Shown: positions 16,919 to 26,170 of the stretch, one piece after another
How positions within the stretch are numbered: position 1 is the first letter of the stretch
How the letters are laid out: the number at the start of each line of letters is the position of its first letter
From: Thioclava nitratireducens
Lineage (GTDB): Bacteria; Pseudomonadota; Alphaproteobacteria; Rhodobacterales; Rhodobacteraceae
Direction of reading: 5' to 3'
DNA: 64,000 nucleotides
Assembly (NCBI RefSeq): GCF_001940525.2
Contig: NZ_CP019437.1
Location: forward strand, 2,454,501 to 2,518,500
Position numbers and translations under genes: made by a program
The notes under the pieces: model-generated
Databases searched by the model: none
What the model saw: the letters and a program-made list of their open reading frames with translations, nothing else
What the model was told of the DNA's origin: nothing

Positions 16919-17568
16919 ACCGCTATCTTCCTCTCGCAATCACGGCGCTGGCGATCCTCGCGCTCGCGACCCTGTTCCTGGTGATCGCGCCGGGCATGCA
17001 GATCAGCGCACAGGGACCGACGTCGGGGCTCAAGCCTTACACCGAGGCCGAGGCGCGCGGCCGTGAGGTCTATGTCTCGCTGGGCTGCCTATACTGCCAC
17101 TCGCAGCAGCCGCGTTCGCTGGCACAGGCCCCCGATGCCGAACGCGGCTGGGGCCGGGCCTCGGTCGCGGGCGACTACGCCTATGACGCCCCTCACCAGC
17201 TGGGCACGATGCGCACCGGGCCGGACCTGATGGATATCGGCGACCGCATGCCCTCTCAGGCATGGCAGCTGACCCATCTCTATCAGCCCCGCGCGATCTC
17301 CAGCTGGTCGATCATGCCCGCCTATCCCTACCTCTTCACGCATAAGGACAAAGCCGGGCCTGACGATGTGGTGGTCAAGCTGCCCGCGAAATACGCGCCC
17401 AAATCCGGTGTGATCGTGGCCAAGCAGGATGCGCTCGACCTCGTGAAGTATCTGCAAGGCATGACACGCCAATACGCTCCGCCGAAGGACGGTCTGCGCG
17501 ACAACGGCTACGCGCTGATCGCCGAGAAGCAACGCGAAGCGACCGATGCCACCAAGGCCTCGAACTGA
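16915..17568 (+). CDS. cbb3-type oxidase subunit II (CcoO-like), monoheme cytochrome c
   Basis: A 217-residue membrane-anchored cytochrome c with an N-terminal helix (about 5-25) and one heme site, CLYCH at 58-62, inside the CcoO-type context GCLYCHSQ. RTGPDLMDIG and the methionine-ligand segment MPAYPYLF also match CcoO. It would pass electrons into the CcoN-like subunit. It is compact compared with some CcoO proteins. The start codon overlaps the stop of the CcoN-like gene. Confidence 0.9.
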   Translation: MNRYLPLAITALAILALATLFLVIAPGMQISAQGPTSGLKPYTEAEARGREVYVSLGCLYCHSQQPRSLAQAPDAERGWGRASVAGDYAYDAPHQLGTMRTGPDLMDIGDRMPSQAWQLTHLYQPRAISSWSIMPAYPYLFTHKDKAGPDDVVVKLPAKYAPKSGVIVAKQDALDLVKYLQGMTRQYAPPKDGLRDNGYALIAEKQREATDATKASN

Positions 17569-17584
17569 GACGACGGAGACAAGA

Positions 17585-18865
17585 ATGACCGACAAGAAAC
17601 CCGATCCCCGGCGTCCCGACGAGACTTTCGAGCCGTTCGAGGCCACCCGCCGCATCCCGTGGCCCGTCTATTCGATCGCGATCGCGCTCGCGATCTGGGG
17701 GGTGATCATGCTGGTCCAGACCAGCACCGCCGTCCAGGTCGCGGACAAGGCGCAAACCGAAGCGGCCAAGCAAGAGCCCACGAAACTCGCGCAGGCCGCC
17801 GCGCCCGATCTCGACGCGGGCAAGACGCTGTTCGCGGACAATTGCGCGACCTGCCATGGCGATGCCGGTGAAGGCGTCACCGGCGCCTTCCCCCCGCTGC
17901 ACGGCTCTGACATCGTGAAGCTGGGCGGCGCAAAGGCGGTGACCCAGATCGTGATGCGCGGCATCGGTGGCAAGCTCAACGTCAATGGCGAGAGCTACGA
18001 GGGCGAGATGCCCGCCTTCGGCTCTGTTCTCAGCGACACCGAAATCTCCGAAGTCGCATCCTATGTGGCCACCGGGCTCAATGACGACGCCAAGACCATC
18101 AGCGCCCCGGAGGTCGCCGATATCCGCAAGGTGGCGGGCGACATGGACCCGCTCGATGGCGGCGCAGGCCTCGCAGGGCTGATCAACAACCTGCCCGCGC
18201 AGCCGGAATCCGCAGCTGCCGAGAAAGGCCCCGGGTCCGAGCGCGTCGCGCAGCTCGTCAGTCAGGGCTCGGGCACGGTCTGGGCCTGCGCAAGCTGTCA
18301 CGGCGACAAGGGCGAAGGCACCGAGACCGTGCCGCGGCTGGCGGGCCTTCCGGCGCCCTATCTGGCCAAGCAGTTGCACGACTTCCAGAAAGGCACCCGG
18401 CCCAACGACTCGATGGCCTATGTGGCCAAGGGTCTGAGCGATCAGGAAATCGTAGAACTGGCGAACTACTACGCCACGATGACCAGCCCCTCGGGCGCGA
18501 AGCCTTCTCTGGAAGGCGATCTCAAGCGCGGCGCACAGCTTGCCAAGGAAGGCGACTGGTCGATCGGCGTTCCGGCTTGCTTCACCTGCCACGGGCCCTC
18601 GGGCGTCGGCGTCGCGCCGAATTTTCCCGGGATCGCCGCGCAGCAGCCGGCCTATGTCGCGCATCAACTCGCGATGTGGGCAGGCGGCGCGCGCCATAAC
18701 TCGCCGCTCGGCCTGATGGCGGGGATCGGCAAGGCGCTGAACGATGCGGATCGGCGCGCGGTGGCCGATTACCTCGCCTCGCTCGCCCCGATGCCGGCGA
18801 TGGACAAAACCGAACTGGCCGCGATGGAAAGCAACATCCCGGTGCGTGAAGGAGTGGATCAATGA
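17585..18865 (+). CDS. Membrane-anchored triheme cytochrome c
   Basis: A 426-residue protein with one N-terminal membrane helix (about 28-45) and three cytochrome c domains with heme sites CATCH (87-91), CASCH (235-239) and CFTCH (332-336). CcoP in standard cbb3 oxidases is also membrane-anchored but usually diheme with two helices; this triheme protein occupies the CcoP position and probably replaces it as electron entry subunit. The first domain resembles CcoP-type domains, the second and third resemble c4-type tandem cytochromes. ATG at 17585 follows CGGAGACAAGA. It overlaps the next gene by ATGA. Confidence 0.88.
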   Translation: MTDKKPDPRRPDETFEPFEATRRIPWPVYSIAIALAIWGVIMLVQTSTAVQVADKAQTEAAKQEPTKLAQAAAPDLDAGKTLFADNCATCHGDAGEGVTGAFPPLHGSDIVKLGGAKAVTQIVMRGIGGKLNVNGESYEGEMPAFGSVLSDTEISEVASYVATGLNDDAKTISAPEVADIRKVAGDMDPLDGGAGLAGLINNLPAQPESAAAEKGPGSERVAQLVSQGSGTVWACASCHGDKGEGTETVPRLAGLPAPYLAKQLHDFQKGTRPNDSMAYVAKGLSDQEIVELANYYATMTSPSGAKPSLEGDLKRGAQLAKEGDWSIGVPACFTCHGPSGVGVAPNFPGIAAQQPAYVAHQLAMWAGGARHNSPLGLMAGIGKALNDADRRAVADYLASLAPMPAMDKTELAAMESNIPVREGVDQ

Positions 18866-19962
18866 GTAACAAGCACCCGTCCGACATCCCTCCGCGCGGA
18901 GAGACCGACCCCTCCCGCGGCAAGACGGCCCTGCGCGCGATCCTCGCGGTAGGCGGTGGCCTCGCACTGGTCGTGCTGGGCTCGCTGCTGGTAAATTTCG
19001 GCCTCGCACCCAGCTGGTTGACCGGCGCCACGCGTGACCAGAGCGAAGCCGAGGCCGCCGCGCAGCAAAGCGGCGGCGACACGCAACACGCGAAGCTTTT
19101 CACCCCGCCTGCGGAGAGCACCATTCCCGACGACGATTTCGGCAAGTCGGTCCGCCGAGGCTTGGCGATTTTCAACGATACCGGCACCAACGCGCATGAC
19201 TTCGTCGGAAACGATCTGTCCTGCTCGAACTGCCACCTCGACGCGGGCCGTCAGGCCTTCTCCGCGCCGATGTGGGCCGCCTACCCGGTCTATCCGAAAT
19301 ATCGCGGCAAGAACAAAATGGTGAATACCATGGAGGACCGCATCAAGGGCTGCTTCACCTATTCGATGAACGCGCAAGGTTCGCCCTCGGGGGGACCGCC
19401 GCCCTATGGCTCGGATGTCTATCGCGATCTGCAGGCCTATTTCTTCTGGATGTCCAAGGGTCTGCCCACGGGCGAGAAACCGGAAGGCGCAGGCTTCGGC
19501 AAGATCGACAAGCCCGCGAAAGAGCCCTCGCGCCAGCGCGGCGAAGCGGTCTTCGCCCAGAACTGCGCGGTCTGCCACGGCGCCGACGGTCAGGGTCAGA
19601 AGGACATCAATGGCAAGGTCGTCTTCCCGCCGCTCTGGGGGCCGAACAGCTTCAACTGGGGCGCGGGCATGCACAAGATCAACGCCGCCGCCGCCTTCAT
19701 CAAGCATAACATGCCGCTTTCGGAGCCGAACAAACTGACCGTGCAGGAAGCCTGGGACGTGGCCGCCTTCGTCGACAGCCATCCGCGCCCGAACGACCCG
19801 CGGCAGATCGGCGACGTGACGGTGAAGGACGCCGTCGACAAATGGCACCACAACCATCAGGGCTTCTACGGCAAAGAGGTCGACGGCAAGCTGATGGGTC
19901 CGGGATATCCCTCCAGCGATCAGGCCTCGGCGCCTGCGCAAAACGAAAGTTCGGGAGGCTAA
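18862..19962 (+). CDS. TsdA-like diheme cytochrome c (putative thiosulfate dehydrogenase)
   Basis: A 366-residue protein with an N-terminal membrane helix (about 24-48) and two heme c sites, CSNCH (121-125) and CAVCH (235-239). The stretch NTMEDRIKGCFTYSMN places Cys164 39 residues after the first heme histidine, where TsdA enzymes have the unusual axial cysteine of the catalytic heme; NMP at 283-285 fits the second heme's methionine ligand. TsdA oxidises two thiosulfates to tetrathionate or runs the reverse reaction. Known TsdA enzymes are often soluble; the anchor here, and position in an oxidase operon, suggest direct delivery of electrons to the oxidase. Assignment is by motif only. Confidence 0.8.
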   Translation: MSNKHPSDIPPRGETDPSRGKTALRAILAVGGGLALVVLGSLLVNFGLAPSWLTGATRDQSEAEAAAQQSGGDTQHAKLFTPPAESTIPDDDFGKSVRRGLAIFNDTGTNAHDFVGNDLSCSNCHLDAGRQAFSAPMWAAYPVYPKYRGKNKMVNTMEDRIKGCFTYSMNAQGSPSGGPPPYGSDVYRDLQAYFFWMSKGLPTGEKPEGAGFGKIDKPAKEPSRQRGEAVFAQNCAVCHGADGQGQKDINGKVVFPPLWGPNSFNWGAGMHKINAAAAFIKHNMPLSEPNKLTVQEAWDVAAFVDSHPRPNDPRQIGDVTVKDAVDKWHHNHQGFYGKEVDGKLMGPGYPSSDQASAPAQNESSGG

Positions 19963-19990
19963 GCCTTTCCATTAGACCTCCTAGAACGGG

Positions 19991-20023
19991 CCGGCGCAGC
20001 AATGCGCCGGTCTTTTCCTTTTG
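19991..20023 (+). terminator. Rho-independent terminator of the oxidase operon
   Basis: Perfect 8-bp stem CCGGCGCA/TGCGCCGG with a GCAA tetraloop (19991-20010), followed by TCTTTTCCTTTT. It lies 28 bases after the TsdA-like stop. Confidence 0.85.
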
Positions 20024-20071
20024 AGCCCTTCCCGCGGCGGCCCGCGCTTGCCTTTGGCGATCTGCGCTGCA

Positions 20072-20091
20072 ATATGTCTGATGAAACATAT
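20072..20091 (+). promoter_or_regulatory. Candidate molybdate-responsive operator before modA
   Basis: Perfect dyad ATATGT-N8-ACATAT ending 13 bases before the modA start, just upstream of its GAAGGAGG ribosome site. The AT-rich palindrome and position fit a ModE-type Mo-box, by which mod operons are repressed when molybdate is plentiful. No modE gene is in the window, so this is inference. Confidence 0.5.
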
Positions 20092-20104
20092 CGAAGGAGG
20101 CCCC

Positions 20105-20854
20105 ATGTCCCTGCCCCGCATCCTCGCCCTTGCGCTTACGACGGCGAGCCTCGCGCTACCCGCCCGCGCAGAGGAGGTCACGATCTTCGCCGCCGCGTCG
20201 ATGAAGACCGCGCTCGATCAGGTGGCCAAAGCGTGGGAGACGAAGACCGGCGACGTGGCGCATATTTCCTTCGCCGGGTCCGGTGCGCTGGCCCGCCAGA
20301 TCGCCGCCGGAGCACCGGCCGATATCTACATCTCCGCAAATCCCGGCTGGATGGAGACGGTCGCGAAGACGGGCCGCATCAAGGTGCAGGAGGATCTGCT
20401 GGCCAACCACCTTGTGCTGATCGCCCATGATCCAGAAGCGAAACCTGTGACGATTTCTCGCGATCTCGATTTCGACGCGCTTCTGAATGGCGGCAAGCTG
20501 GCCATGTCGCTGGTGAACGCGGTGCCCGCCGGGCAATACGGCAAGGCGGCGCTGGAGCATTACGGGCTCTGGTCCAAGGTCGAGCCCGAAGTCGCGCAGG
20601 CCGATAACGTGCGCGCGACACTTGCGATGGTGGCGCTTGGCGCAGCACCCTACGGGATCACCTATGCGACCGACGCCGTGGCCGAGCCGCGCGTGCATGT
20701 CGTGGCGACCTTCCCCGAAGACAGCCACCCACCGATCCGCTACCCAGCCGCCCGCCTCACCGATAGCGACGCGGCGAAAAGCTTCTATGCCGAGCTGAAA
20801 TCCGACGCCGCCGCGAAGATCTTCCACGAGCAAGGCTTCGAGACACTGAAATGA
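20105..20854 (+). CDS. modA: Molybdate ABC transporter, periplasmic binding protein
   Basis: A 249-residue secreted protein with a signal peptide ending at about ALPARA-EE (residue 22) and the ModA opening VTIFAAASMKTALDQVA. The binding-site serines in AAAS and FAGSGALARQI are present. It captures molybdate or tungstate in the periplasm for ModB. GAAGGAGG precedes the ATG at 20105. It heads the modABC operon and overlaps modB by ATGA. Confidence 0.95.
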   Translation: MSLPRILALALTTASLALPARAEEVTIFAAASMKTALDQVAKAWETKTGDVAHISFAGSGALARQIAAGAPADIYISANPGWMETVAKTGRIKVQEDLLANHLVLIAHDPEAKPVTISRDLDFDALLNGGKLAMSLVNAVPAGQYGKAALEHYGLWSKVEPEVAQADNVRATLAMVALGAAPYGITYATDAVAEPRVHVVATFPEDSHPPIRYPAARLTDSDAAKSFYAELKSDAAAKIFHEQGFETLK

Positions 20855-21546
20855 GCTGGCTGTCGTCCTCCGACTGGCAAGCAGTCTTTCTCTCGCTGAA
20901 AGTGGCAGGCTGGGCGACGTTGCTGTCATTGCCGCCCGGGCTGTTCGTCGCCTATGCGCTGGCCCGCTGGCGCTTTCCGGGGCGCAGCCTCGTCAACGGG
21001 CTGGTGCATCTGCCGCTGATCCTGCCGCCGGTCGTCACTGGCTACCTGCTGCTGATAGGCTTCGCGCCGAACGGGGTGATCGGGGCGGCGCTGGCGAAGA
21101 TCGGGGTCACGGTCGCCTTCTCGTGGCGCGGCGCGGCACTGGCCGCCGGGATCATGGCCTTTCCGCTGATGGTGCGCGCGATCCGGCTCGCGATCGAGGC
21201 GGTGGACCCGAAGCTGGAACAGGCGGCCTCCACCCTCGGGGCCTCGCGCATCGCCAGTTTCGCAACGATCACCCTGCCCCTGATCCTGCCCGGCATCCTT
21301 GCGGGCGCGATCACCGCCTTCGCCAAGGCGATGGGCGAATTCGGCGCGACGATTACCTTCGTCTCGAACATCCCCGGCCAGACACAGACCCTGCCGCTCG
21401 CGATCTACTCGCAATTGCAGGTGCCGGGCGGCGAGGTCGAGGCCGCGCGGCTGGTGGTGATCTCGGTCACGCTGGCGCTTGGCGCGCTGTTGGTCTCGGA
21501 GTGGCTGGCGCGACGGATCGCGGCGCGGATCGCGGGACAGAACTGA
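20851..21546 (+). CDS. modB: Molybdate ABC transporter permease
   Basis: A 231-residue inner-membrane permease with about five to six membrane segments and the EAA coupling motif ExAASTLGASR...LPLILPG (about 127-152) that contacts ModC. KAMGEFGATITF is characteristic of ModB. It starts in an ATGA overlap with modA and its stop shares a base with the modC start (TGATG). Confidence 0.95.
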   Translation: MSWLSSSDWQAVFLSLKVAGWATLLSLPPGLFVAYALARWRFPGRSLVNGLVHLPLILPPVVTGYLLLIGFAPNGVIGAALAKIGVTVAFSWRGAALAAGIMAFPLMVRAIRLAIEAVDPKLEQAASTLGASRIASFATITLPLILPGILAGAITAFAKAMGEFGATITFVSNIPGQTQTLPLAIYSQLQVPGGEVEAARLVVISVTLALGALLVSEWLARRIAARIAGQN

Positions 21547-22622
21547 TGCTGGAAATCTCGCTCAGCCATCGCCTGCCGGCGCTCGATCTCGACGTAGATT
21601 TCACAGCGCCCGAAGGCGTGACCGCGCTGTTCGGCCCGTCCGGCGCGGGCAAGACGACCGTGGTGAACGCGGTCGCGGGGCTGCTGCGGCCCGACCGGGG
21701 GCGGATCGTCGTCAATGGAGAGGTGCTGCTCGAGACCGAGGCCGGGATCTGCCTGCCGCCCCACAAGCGCCGCATCGGCTATGTCTTCCAGGACGCCCGG
21801 TTGTTCCCGCATCTGAGCGTCAGATCGAACCTACTCTACGGGCAGCGTTTCAACAAAACCAAGACCGCGCCGGAGTTCGACCACATCATCGATATGCTCG
21901 GCCTCGGCGCGCTGCTGGAGCGCCGTCCCGCCGCGCTCTCGGGCGGTGAGAAAAGCCGCGTCGCGCTTGGTCGCGCGATCCTGTCGAACCCGCGGATGCT
22001 GCTGATGGACGAGCCACTCGCCGCGCTGGACGCTGCGCGAAAATCGGAAATCCTTCCCTATATCGAGAGGTTACGGGACGAAGTTAAACTTCCCATCCTC
22101 TATGTCAGCCACGCACCGGCCGAGGTCGCGCGCCTCGCCACATCCATCGCGCTGATCGAGGCCGGCCGGCTGCGCGGCTTCGGCCCCGCGCGCGAGATTC
22201 TGTCCGATCCGACACTCGCCCCCGCGCTCGGGCAGCGCGAAGCGGGGGCGGTGATTTCGGGACGTGTCATGGCGCAGGAAGCCGACGGCCTGACCCGGAT
22301 CGAAACCGCAGGCGGGCCGGTGCTGTTGCCCTATTGGGAAGGTCAGCCCGGCCAATCACTGCGGCTGCGCATCCATGCGGGGGACGTGACTCTTGCGGTT
22401 GCGCGGCCCGAAGGCCTCTCCGCGCTCAACATCCTGCCGGTGACGGTCACGGAGCTGCGTCCTGCGGCTCCTCCCAGCGTCTATGCCCGCCTGAAGATGG
22501 GCGACGAGCATCTGCTGGCCCGGCTCACCACCCGCTCGGTCGCGGCGCTTGGCCTGACCGAGGGGGAGAGGTGCCACGCGATCATCAAGGCGATGTCGGT
22601 GGCCTCCGAGGATGTGGGCTAG
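21546..22622 (+). CDS. modC: Molybdate ABC transporter, ATP-binding protein
   Basis: A 358-residue ATPase energising molybdate import. Walker A is GPSGAGKTT (about 32-40), the Q-loop is VFQDARLFPH, the signature is LSGGEKSRVALGRA (Lys-Ser replaces the usual Arg-Gln), and Walker B is LLMDEPLAAL. A C-terminal Mop/TOBE domain (about 290-355) binds molybdate and allows trans-inhibition. The frame is open upstream within modB, but the ATG at 21546 is the natural start. It ends 14 bases from the convergent putA. Confidence 0.95.
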   Translation: MLEISLSHRLPALDLDVDFTAPEGVTALFGPSGAGKTTVVNAVAGLLRPDRGRIVVNGEVLLETEAGICLPPHKRRIGYVFQDARLFPHLSVRSNLLYGQRFNKTKTAPEFDHIIDMLGLGALLERRPAALSGGEKSRVALGRAILSNPRMLLMDEPLAALDAARKSEILPYIERLRDEVKLPILYVSHAPAEVARLATSIALIEAGRLRGFGPAREILSDPTLAPALGQREAGAVISGRVMAQEADGLTRIETAGGPVLLPYWEGQPGQSLRLRIHAGDVTLAVARPEGLSALNILPVTVTELRPAAPPSVYARLKMGDEHLLARLTTRSVAALGLTEGERCHAIIKAMSVASEDVG

Positions 22623-22636
22623 CAGGCCAGCGGGGC

Positions 22637-25600
22637 TTACCCCGCCAGCAGCGCCGCGTTGCCGCCCGCCGCGGTGGTGTCGACGCAGAGATGCCGCTCG
22701 TGGAGGACATCGGCCTTCTGCACCGCGCCGGTGGTCAGCGTCAGGATCGGGCCCTCGCGCTTTGCAAGCGCTTTGACGAGGGCGCGCGTATCGTGGCCCC
22801 ACCAGATGGCGCCCGCGATATCCTCAAGCGTTTCAAGCACTTCCGGGGCGATCTTGCCATCGGCACCGACGGCCACACCGCCCAGCTTCTCGACTTCCTT
22901 GATCTGCGCGACCTGCGCGGCTTCACCCGGCCCGAGGCACAGGATCGGCCCGCGCGAATAGCGACGCAGCGTGTTAGCCTCGCCCGTCGGGCCCGGCAGT
23001 TCCAGCGCCTCGAGCGGCCCCGCCGCCTCGGCCTTCGCCGCCGCTTTCGCAAGCTTTTTGCGCAGCGTGTCGAGATCGGCCTTGTGGCCCCATTCGCCGT
23101 TTTTCGACGACGCCTCAGGCGCCATCGCGAAGCGGGTCAGGTAAAGCGGTCCACCCGCTTTCGGCCCCGTGCCCGACAGACCTTCGCCCCCGAAGGGCTG
23201 CGAGCCCACGACCGCGCCGATCTGGTTGCGGTTGACGTAAAGGTTGCCGACATGCAGCGCGTCCGAGACCTCCTGCACGCGGTTGTCGATCCGGCTGTGC
23301 AGACCGGCGGTCAGCCCGTAGCCGGTGGCGTTGATCGCGTCGAACACCTTCTCGATATCCTCTGCGCGATAGGTCGCGATATGCAGAACCGGGCCGAAGA
23401 CCTCACGCTCCAGCGCCTCGATGCCGGAGATTTTCACCAGCGTCGGCGCGATGAAATGGCCCTTCGACGGCGCGTCGAGCTTGTGCAGCACGCGGCCCTC
23501 TTTCTCGGCATTCGCGATATAGGCGGCGATGTCTTCCTGAGCTTCGCCGTCGATCACCGGGCCGACATCGGTCGACAGATACCACGGATCGCCCAGCGAC
23601 AGCTCGTCCATCGCGCCCTTGATCATTGAAATCAGGTTCTCGGCCACGTCTTCCTGCACATAGAGGCAGCGCAGCGCCGAGCAGCGCTGACCCGCCGACT
23701 GGAAGGCCGAGGCGATGATGTCTCGCGTCGCCTGTTCGGGCAGCGCGGTCGAATCCACGATCATCGCGTTCAGACCGCCGGTTTCCGCGATCAGCGGCGC
23801 GGTCGGATCGAGATTGTCGGCCATCGCGCGGCGGATCATCTTCGCCGTCTCGGTCGAGCCGGTGAAGGCGATGCCCGCGATCTTCGGGTTGGACGACAGG
23901 GCTGCGCCCACCGTCTCGCCCTGACCCGGCAGCAGTTGCAGCACGTCGCGCGGCACACCCGCCTCATGCATCAGGCGCACGGCGATGGCGGCGACGAGCG
24001 GCGTCTGCTCGGCCGGTTTCGCGATCACGCCATTACCGGCAGCCAGCGCCGCCGAAATCTGCCCGGTGAAAATCGCCAGCGGGAAGTTCCACGGGCTGAT
24101 CGCCGCGAAGATGCCGCGCGCCGTCGGGTCGCTCTCTTCGGCCTGCGCCGAATAATAATGCAGGAAGTCGACCGCCTCGCGCAATTCGCCCACGGCGTCG
24201 AGCTGGCTCTTGCCCGCCTCTTTCGCGAGCACCGCGAAGAAGGGGCCGAAGTTTTCCTCGTAAAGCTCCGCCACGCGACGCAGAACGGCGGCACGCTCAG
24301 CGACCGGGGCAGCCCACGGACGCGCAGCGTCGATGGCGGCCGCGACACAGGCCTCGTCGGCCTCCGTGACCTTGGCCACCTCTTCGCCGGTCGAGGGGTT
24401 GATGACGGCCACGGCTTGCCCCGTCGCCTCGCCCGCCACCAGCGGACCCGCATCCGGGATCGCCACATTGCGGGCGGCGTCGATGCGCGCAAGCGTGCCC
24501 TCGTCGGTCAGATCGAAGCCCATGGAATTCTCGCGGGACTCGGCGAACACCTCCGAGGGAAGCTTGAGCATCGCCGAACGCTCGGCCGTCTCGAGTTGCA
24601 CGAACGGGTCTTCCGCGATGGTCTCGGGCGCCACGTCCTCATCGACGATCTGGTGCACGAAGGAAGAGTTCGCGCCGTTCTCCAGCAGGCGACGCACCAG
24701 ATAGGCCAGCAGGTCGCGATGCGCGCCGACGGGGGCGTAGATGCGGCAGCGGGTGCCCTCTTCGCGGTGGACGATCTCGTGCAGACGCTCGCCCATGCCA
24801 TGAAGGCGCTGGAACTCGTAGGGACGGCCCTCGGCCATCTCGAGGATCGCCGCGACCGAATGGGCATTGTGGGTCGCGAATTGCGGATAGATGCGGTCGG
24901 TGTAGCTGAACAGCTTGCGCGCATTGGCAAGGTAGCTGACATCGGTCGCAGCCTTCGTGGTGAACAGCGGGAAGTCCGGCAGGCCTTCGACCTGCGCGAG
25001 CTTCATCTCGGTGTCCCAATAGGCGCCTTTCACCAGACGCACCATGATCTTGCGGTCGAGCTTTTCCGCCAGAGCGCCCAGCCAGTCGATCACGAGGCTC
25101 GCGCGTTTGCCGTAAGCCTGCACGACCACGCCGAACCCGTCCCAGCCGGCAAGCTCGGGGTCGGACAGAACCTCCTTGATGATCTTGAGCGAGATCACCA
25201 GACGGTCCTGCTCCTCGGCGTCGATGTTGAGGCCCATATTCCCGGCCTTCGCGGCCTTCGCCAGATCCTTGAGCACCGGCACGATCTCGGCCATGGCGCG
25301 CTCTTCCTTGGCGACCTCGTAGCGCGGATGCAGCGCCGAGAGTTTCACCGAGATGCCGGGATTTTCGGCCACAGGGCGGTCCTTGCAGACCTTCGTGATG
25401 GCGGCGATGGCGTCGGCGTAATCCTTCGCGTAGCGCTTGGCGTCGCGCGCGGTGCGAGCGGCCTCGCCCAGCATGTCGTAGCTGTAGGTGTAGCCGCGAT
25501 CTTCGAGCTTCTTGGCTCGGCTCAGCGCGTCCTTGATCGTCTCGCCAAGGACAAACTGGCGGCCCATCTCCTTCATCGCGCGGCTGACGGCGGCCCGGAT

Positions 25601-26056
25601 CACCGGCTCGCCCAGACGGCGCACGGCCCCGCGCAACACGCCTGCCATGCCGGGCTTTTCGTCTTCGAGCACGCGGCCCGTCAGCATCAGCGCCCAGGTC
25701 GAGGCGTTGACCATCGAGGACGACGCGGTGCCCATGTGCTTGCCCCAGTCCGACGGTGCGATCTTGTCTTCGATCAGCGCGTCGATCGTCTCGGCATCGG
25801 GCACGCGCAGCATCGCCTCGGCGAGGCACATCAGCGCCACGCCTTCCTGCGTGGACAGGCCATATTCCGCGAGGAAATGCTCCATCAGCGTCGGTTTGGC
25901 TTCGGTCCGGATACGGCGCACGAGCTTTGCCGCGCGGGCGGAGATCTGCTTGCGATCACTCTCGCTCAGTTCGGCCTGGCCCTTTAGCCGCTCCAGAAGC
26001 GCGGCTTCTTCGGCGAATTTCGCCTGTGTCGTGAACTGATCGAACGTGTCGCCCAT
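22637..26056 (-). CDS. putA: Bifunctional proline dehydrogenase / glutamate semialdehyde dehydrogenase
   Basis: A 1139-residue enzyme that oxidises proline to glutamate in two steps with substrate channelling. The FAD-dependent proline dehydrogenase barrel spans about residues 150-470 (VRLVKGAYWDTEMK and the RxxR-type C-terminal motifs), and the NAD-dependent aldehyde dehydrogenase spans about 530-1000 with catalytic Cys792 in SAGQRCSALRC. A C-terminal region follows. It lacks the ribbon-helix-helix DNA-binding domain of E. coli PutA, so it does not self-regulate; the divergent Lrp-type regulator fits that. AGGGAGGATCGC precedes the ATG. Confidence 0.97.
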   Translation of the reverse strand: MGDTFDQFTTQAKFAEEAALLERLKGQAELSESDRKQISARAAKLVRRIRTEAKPTLMEHFLAEYGLSTQEGVALMCLAEAMLRVPDAETIDALIEDKIAPSDWGKHMGTASSSMVNASTWALMLTGRVLEDEKPGMAGVLRGAVRRLGEPVIRAAVSRAMKEMGRQFVLGETIKDALSRAKKLEDRGYTYSYDMLGEAARTARDAKRYAKDYADAIAAITKVCKDRPVAENPGISVKLSALHPRYEVAKEERAMAEIVPVLKDLAKAAKAGNMGLNIDAEEQDRLVISLKIIKEVLSDPELAGWDGFGVVVQAYGKRASLVIDWLGALAEKLDRKIMVRLVKGAYWDTEMKLAQVEGLPDFPLFTTKAATDVSYLANARKLFSYTDRIYPQFATHNAHSVAAILEMAEGRPYEFQRLHGMGERLHEIVHREEGTRCRIYAPVGAHRDLLAYLVRRLLENGANSSFVHQIVDEDVAPETIAEDPFVQLETAERSAMLKLPSEVFAESRENSMGFDLTDEGTLARIDAARNVAIPDAGPLVAGEATGQAVAVINPSTGEEVAKVTEADEACVAAAIDAARPWAAPVAERAAVLRRVAELYEENFGPFFAVLAKEAGKSQLDAVGELREAVDFLHYYSAQAEESDPTARGIFAAISPWNFPLAIFTGQISAALAAGNGVIAKPAEQTPLVAAIAVRLMHEAGVPRDVLQLLPGQGETVGAALSSNPKIAGIAFTGSTETAKMIRRAMADNLDPTAPLIAETGGLNAMIVDSTALPEQATRDIIASAFQSAGQRCSALRCLYVQEDVAENLISMIKGAMDELSLGDPWYLSTDVGPVIDGEAQEDIAAYIANAEKEGRVLHKLDAPSKGHFIAPTLVKISGIEALEREVFGPVLHIATYRAEDIEKVFDAINATGYGLTAGLHSRIDNRVQEVSDALHVGNLYVNRNQIGAVVGSQPFGGEGLSGTGPKAGGPLYLTRFAMAPEASSKNGEWGHKADLDTLRKKLAKAAAKAEAAGPLEALELPGPTGEANTLRRYSRGPILCLGPGEAAQVAQIKEVEKLGGVAVGADGKIAPEVLETLEDIAGAIWWGHDTRALVKALAKREGPILTLTTGAVQKADVLHERHLCVDTTAAGGNAALLAG

Positions 26057-26170
26057 GCGATCCTCCCTTGAGTCTGATTGTCCGATACTATTCGATTTCC
26101 CCTAGGCGATTGGCGCAAAGATTTGCTAAGCGATGGTCTCTGGAACTTATTTTTGGAGACTCTGTAGCCC

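Noticed and set aside
23936..25987. Long plus-strand frame opposite putA
   Set aside because: Composition is that of a mirror frame; putA on the other strand has complete motifs.
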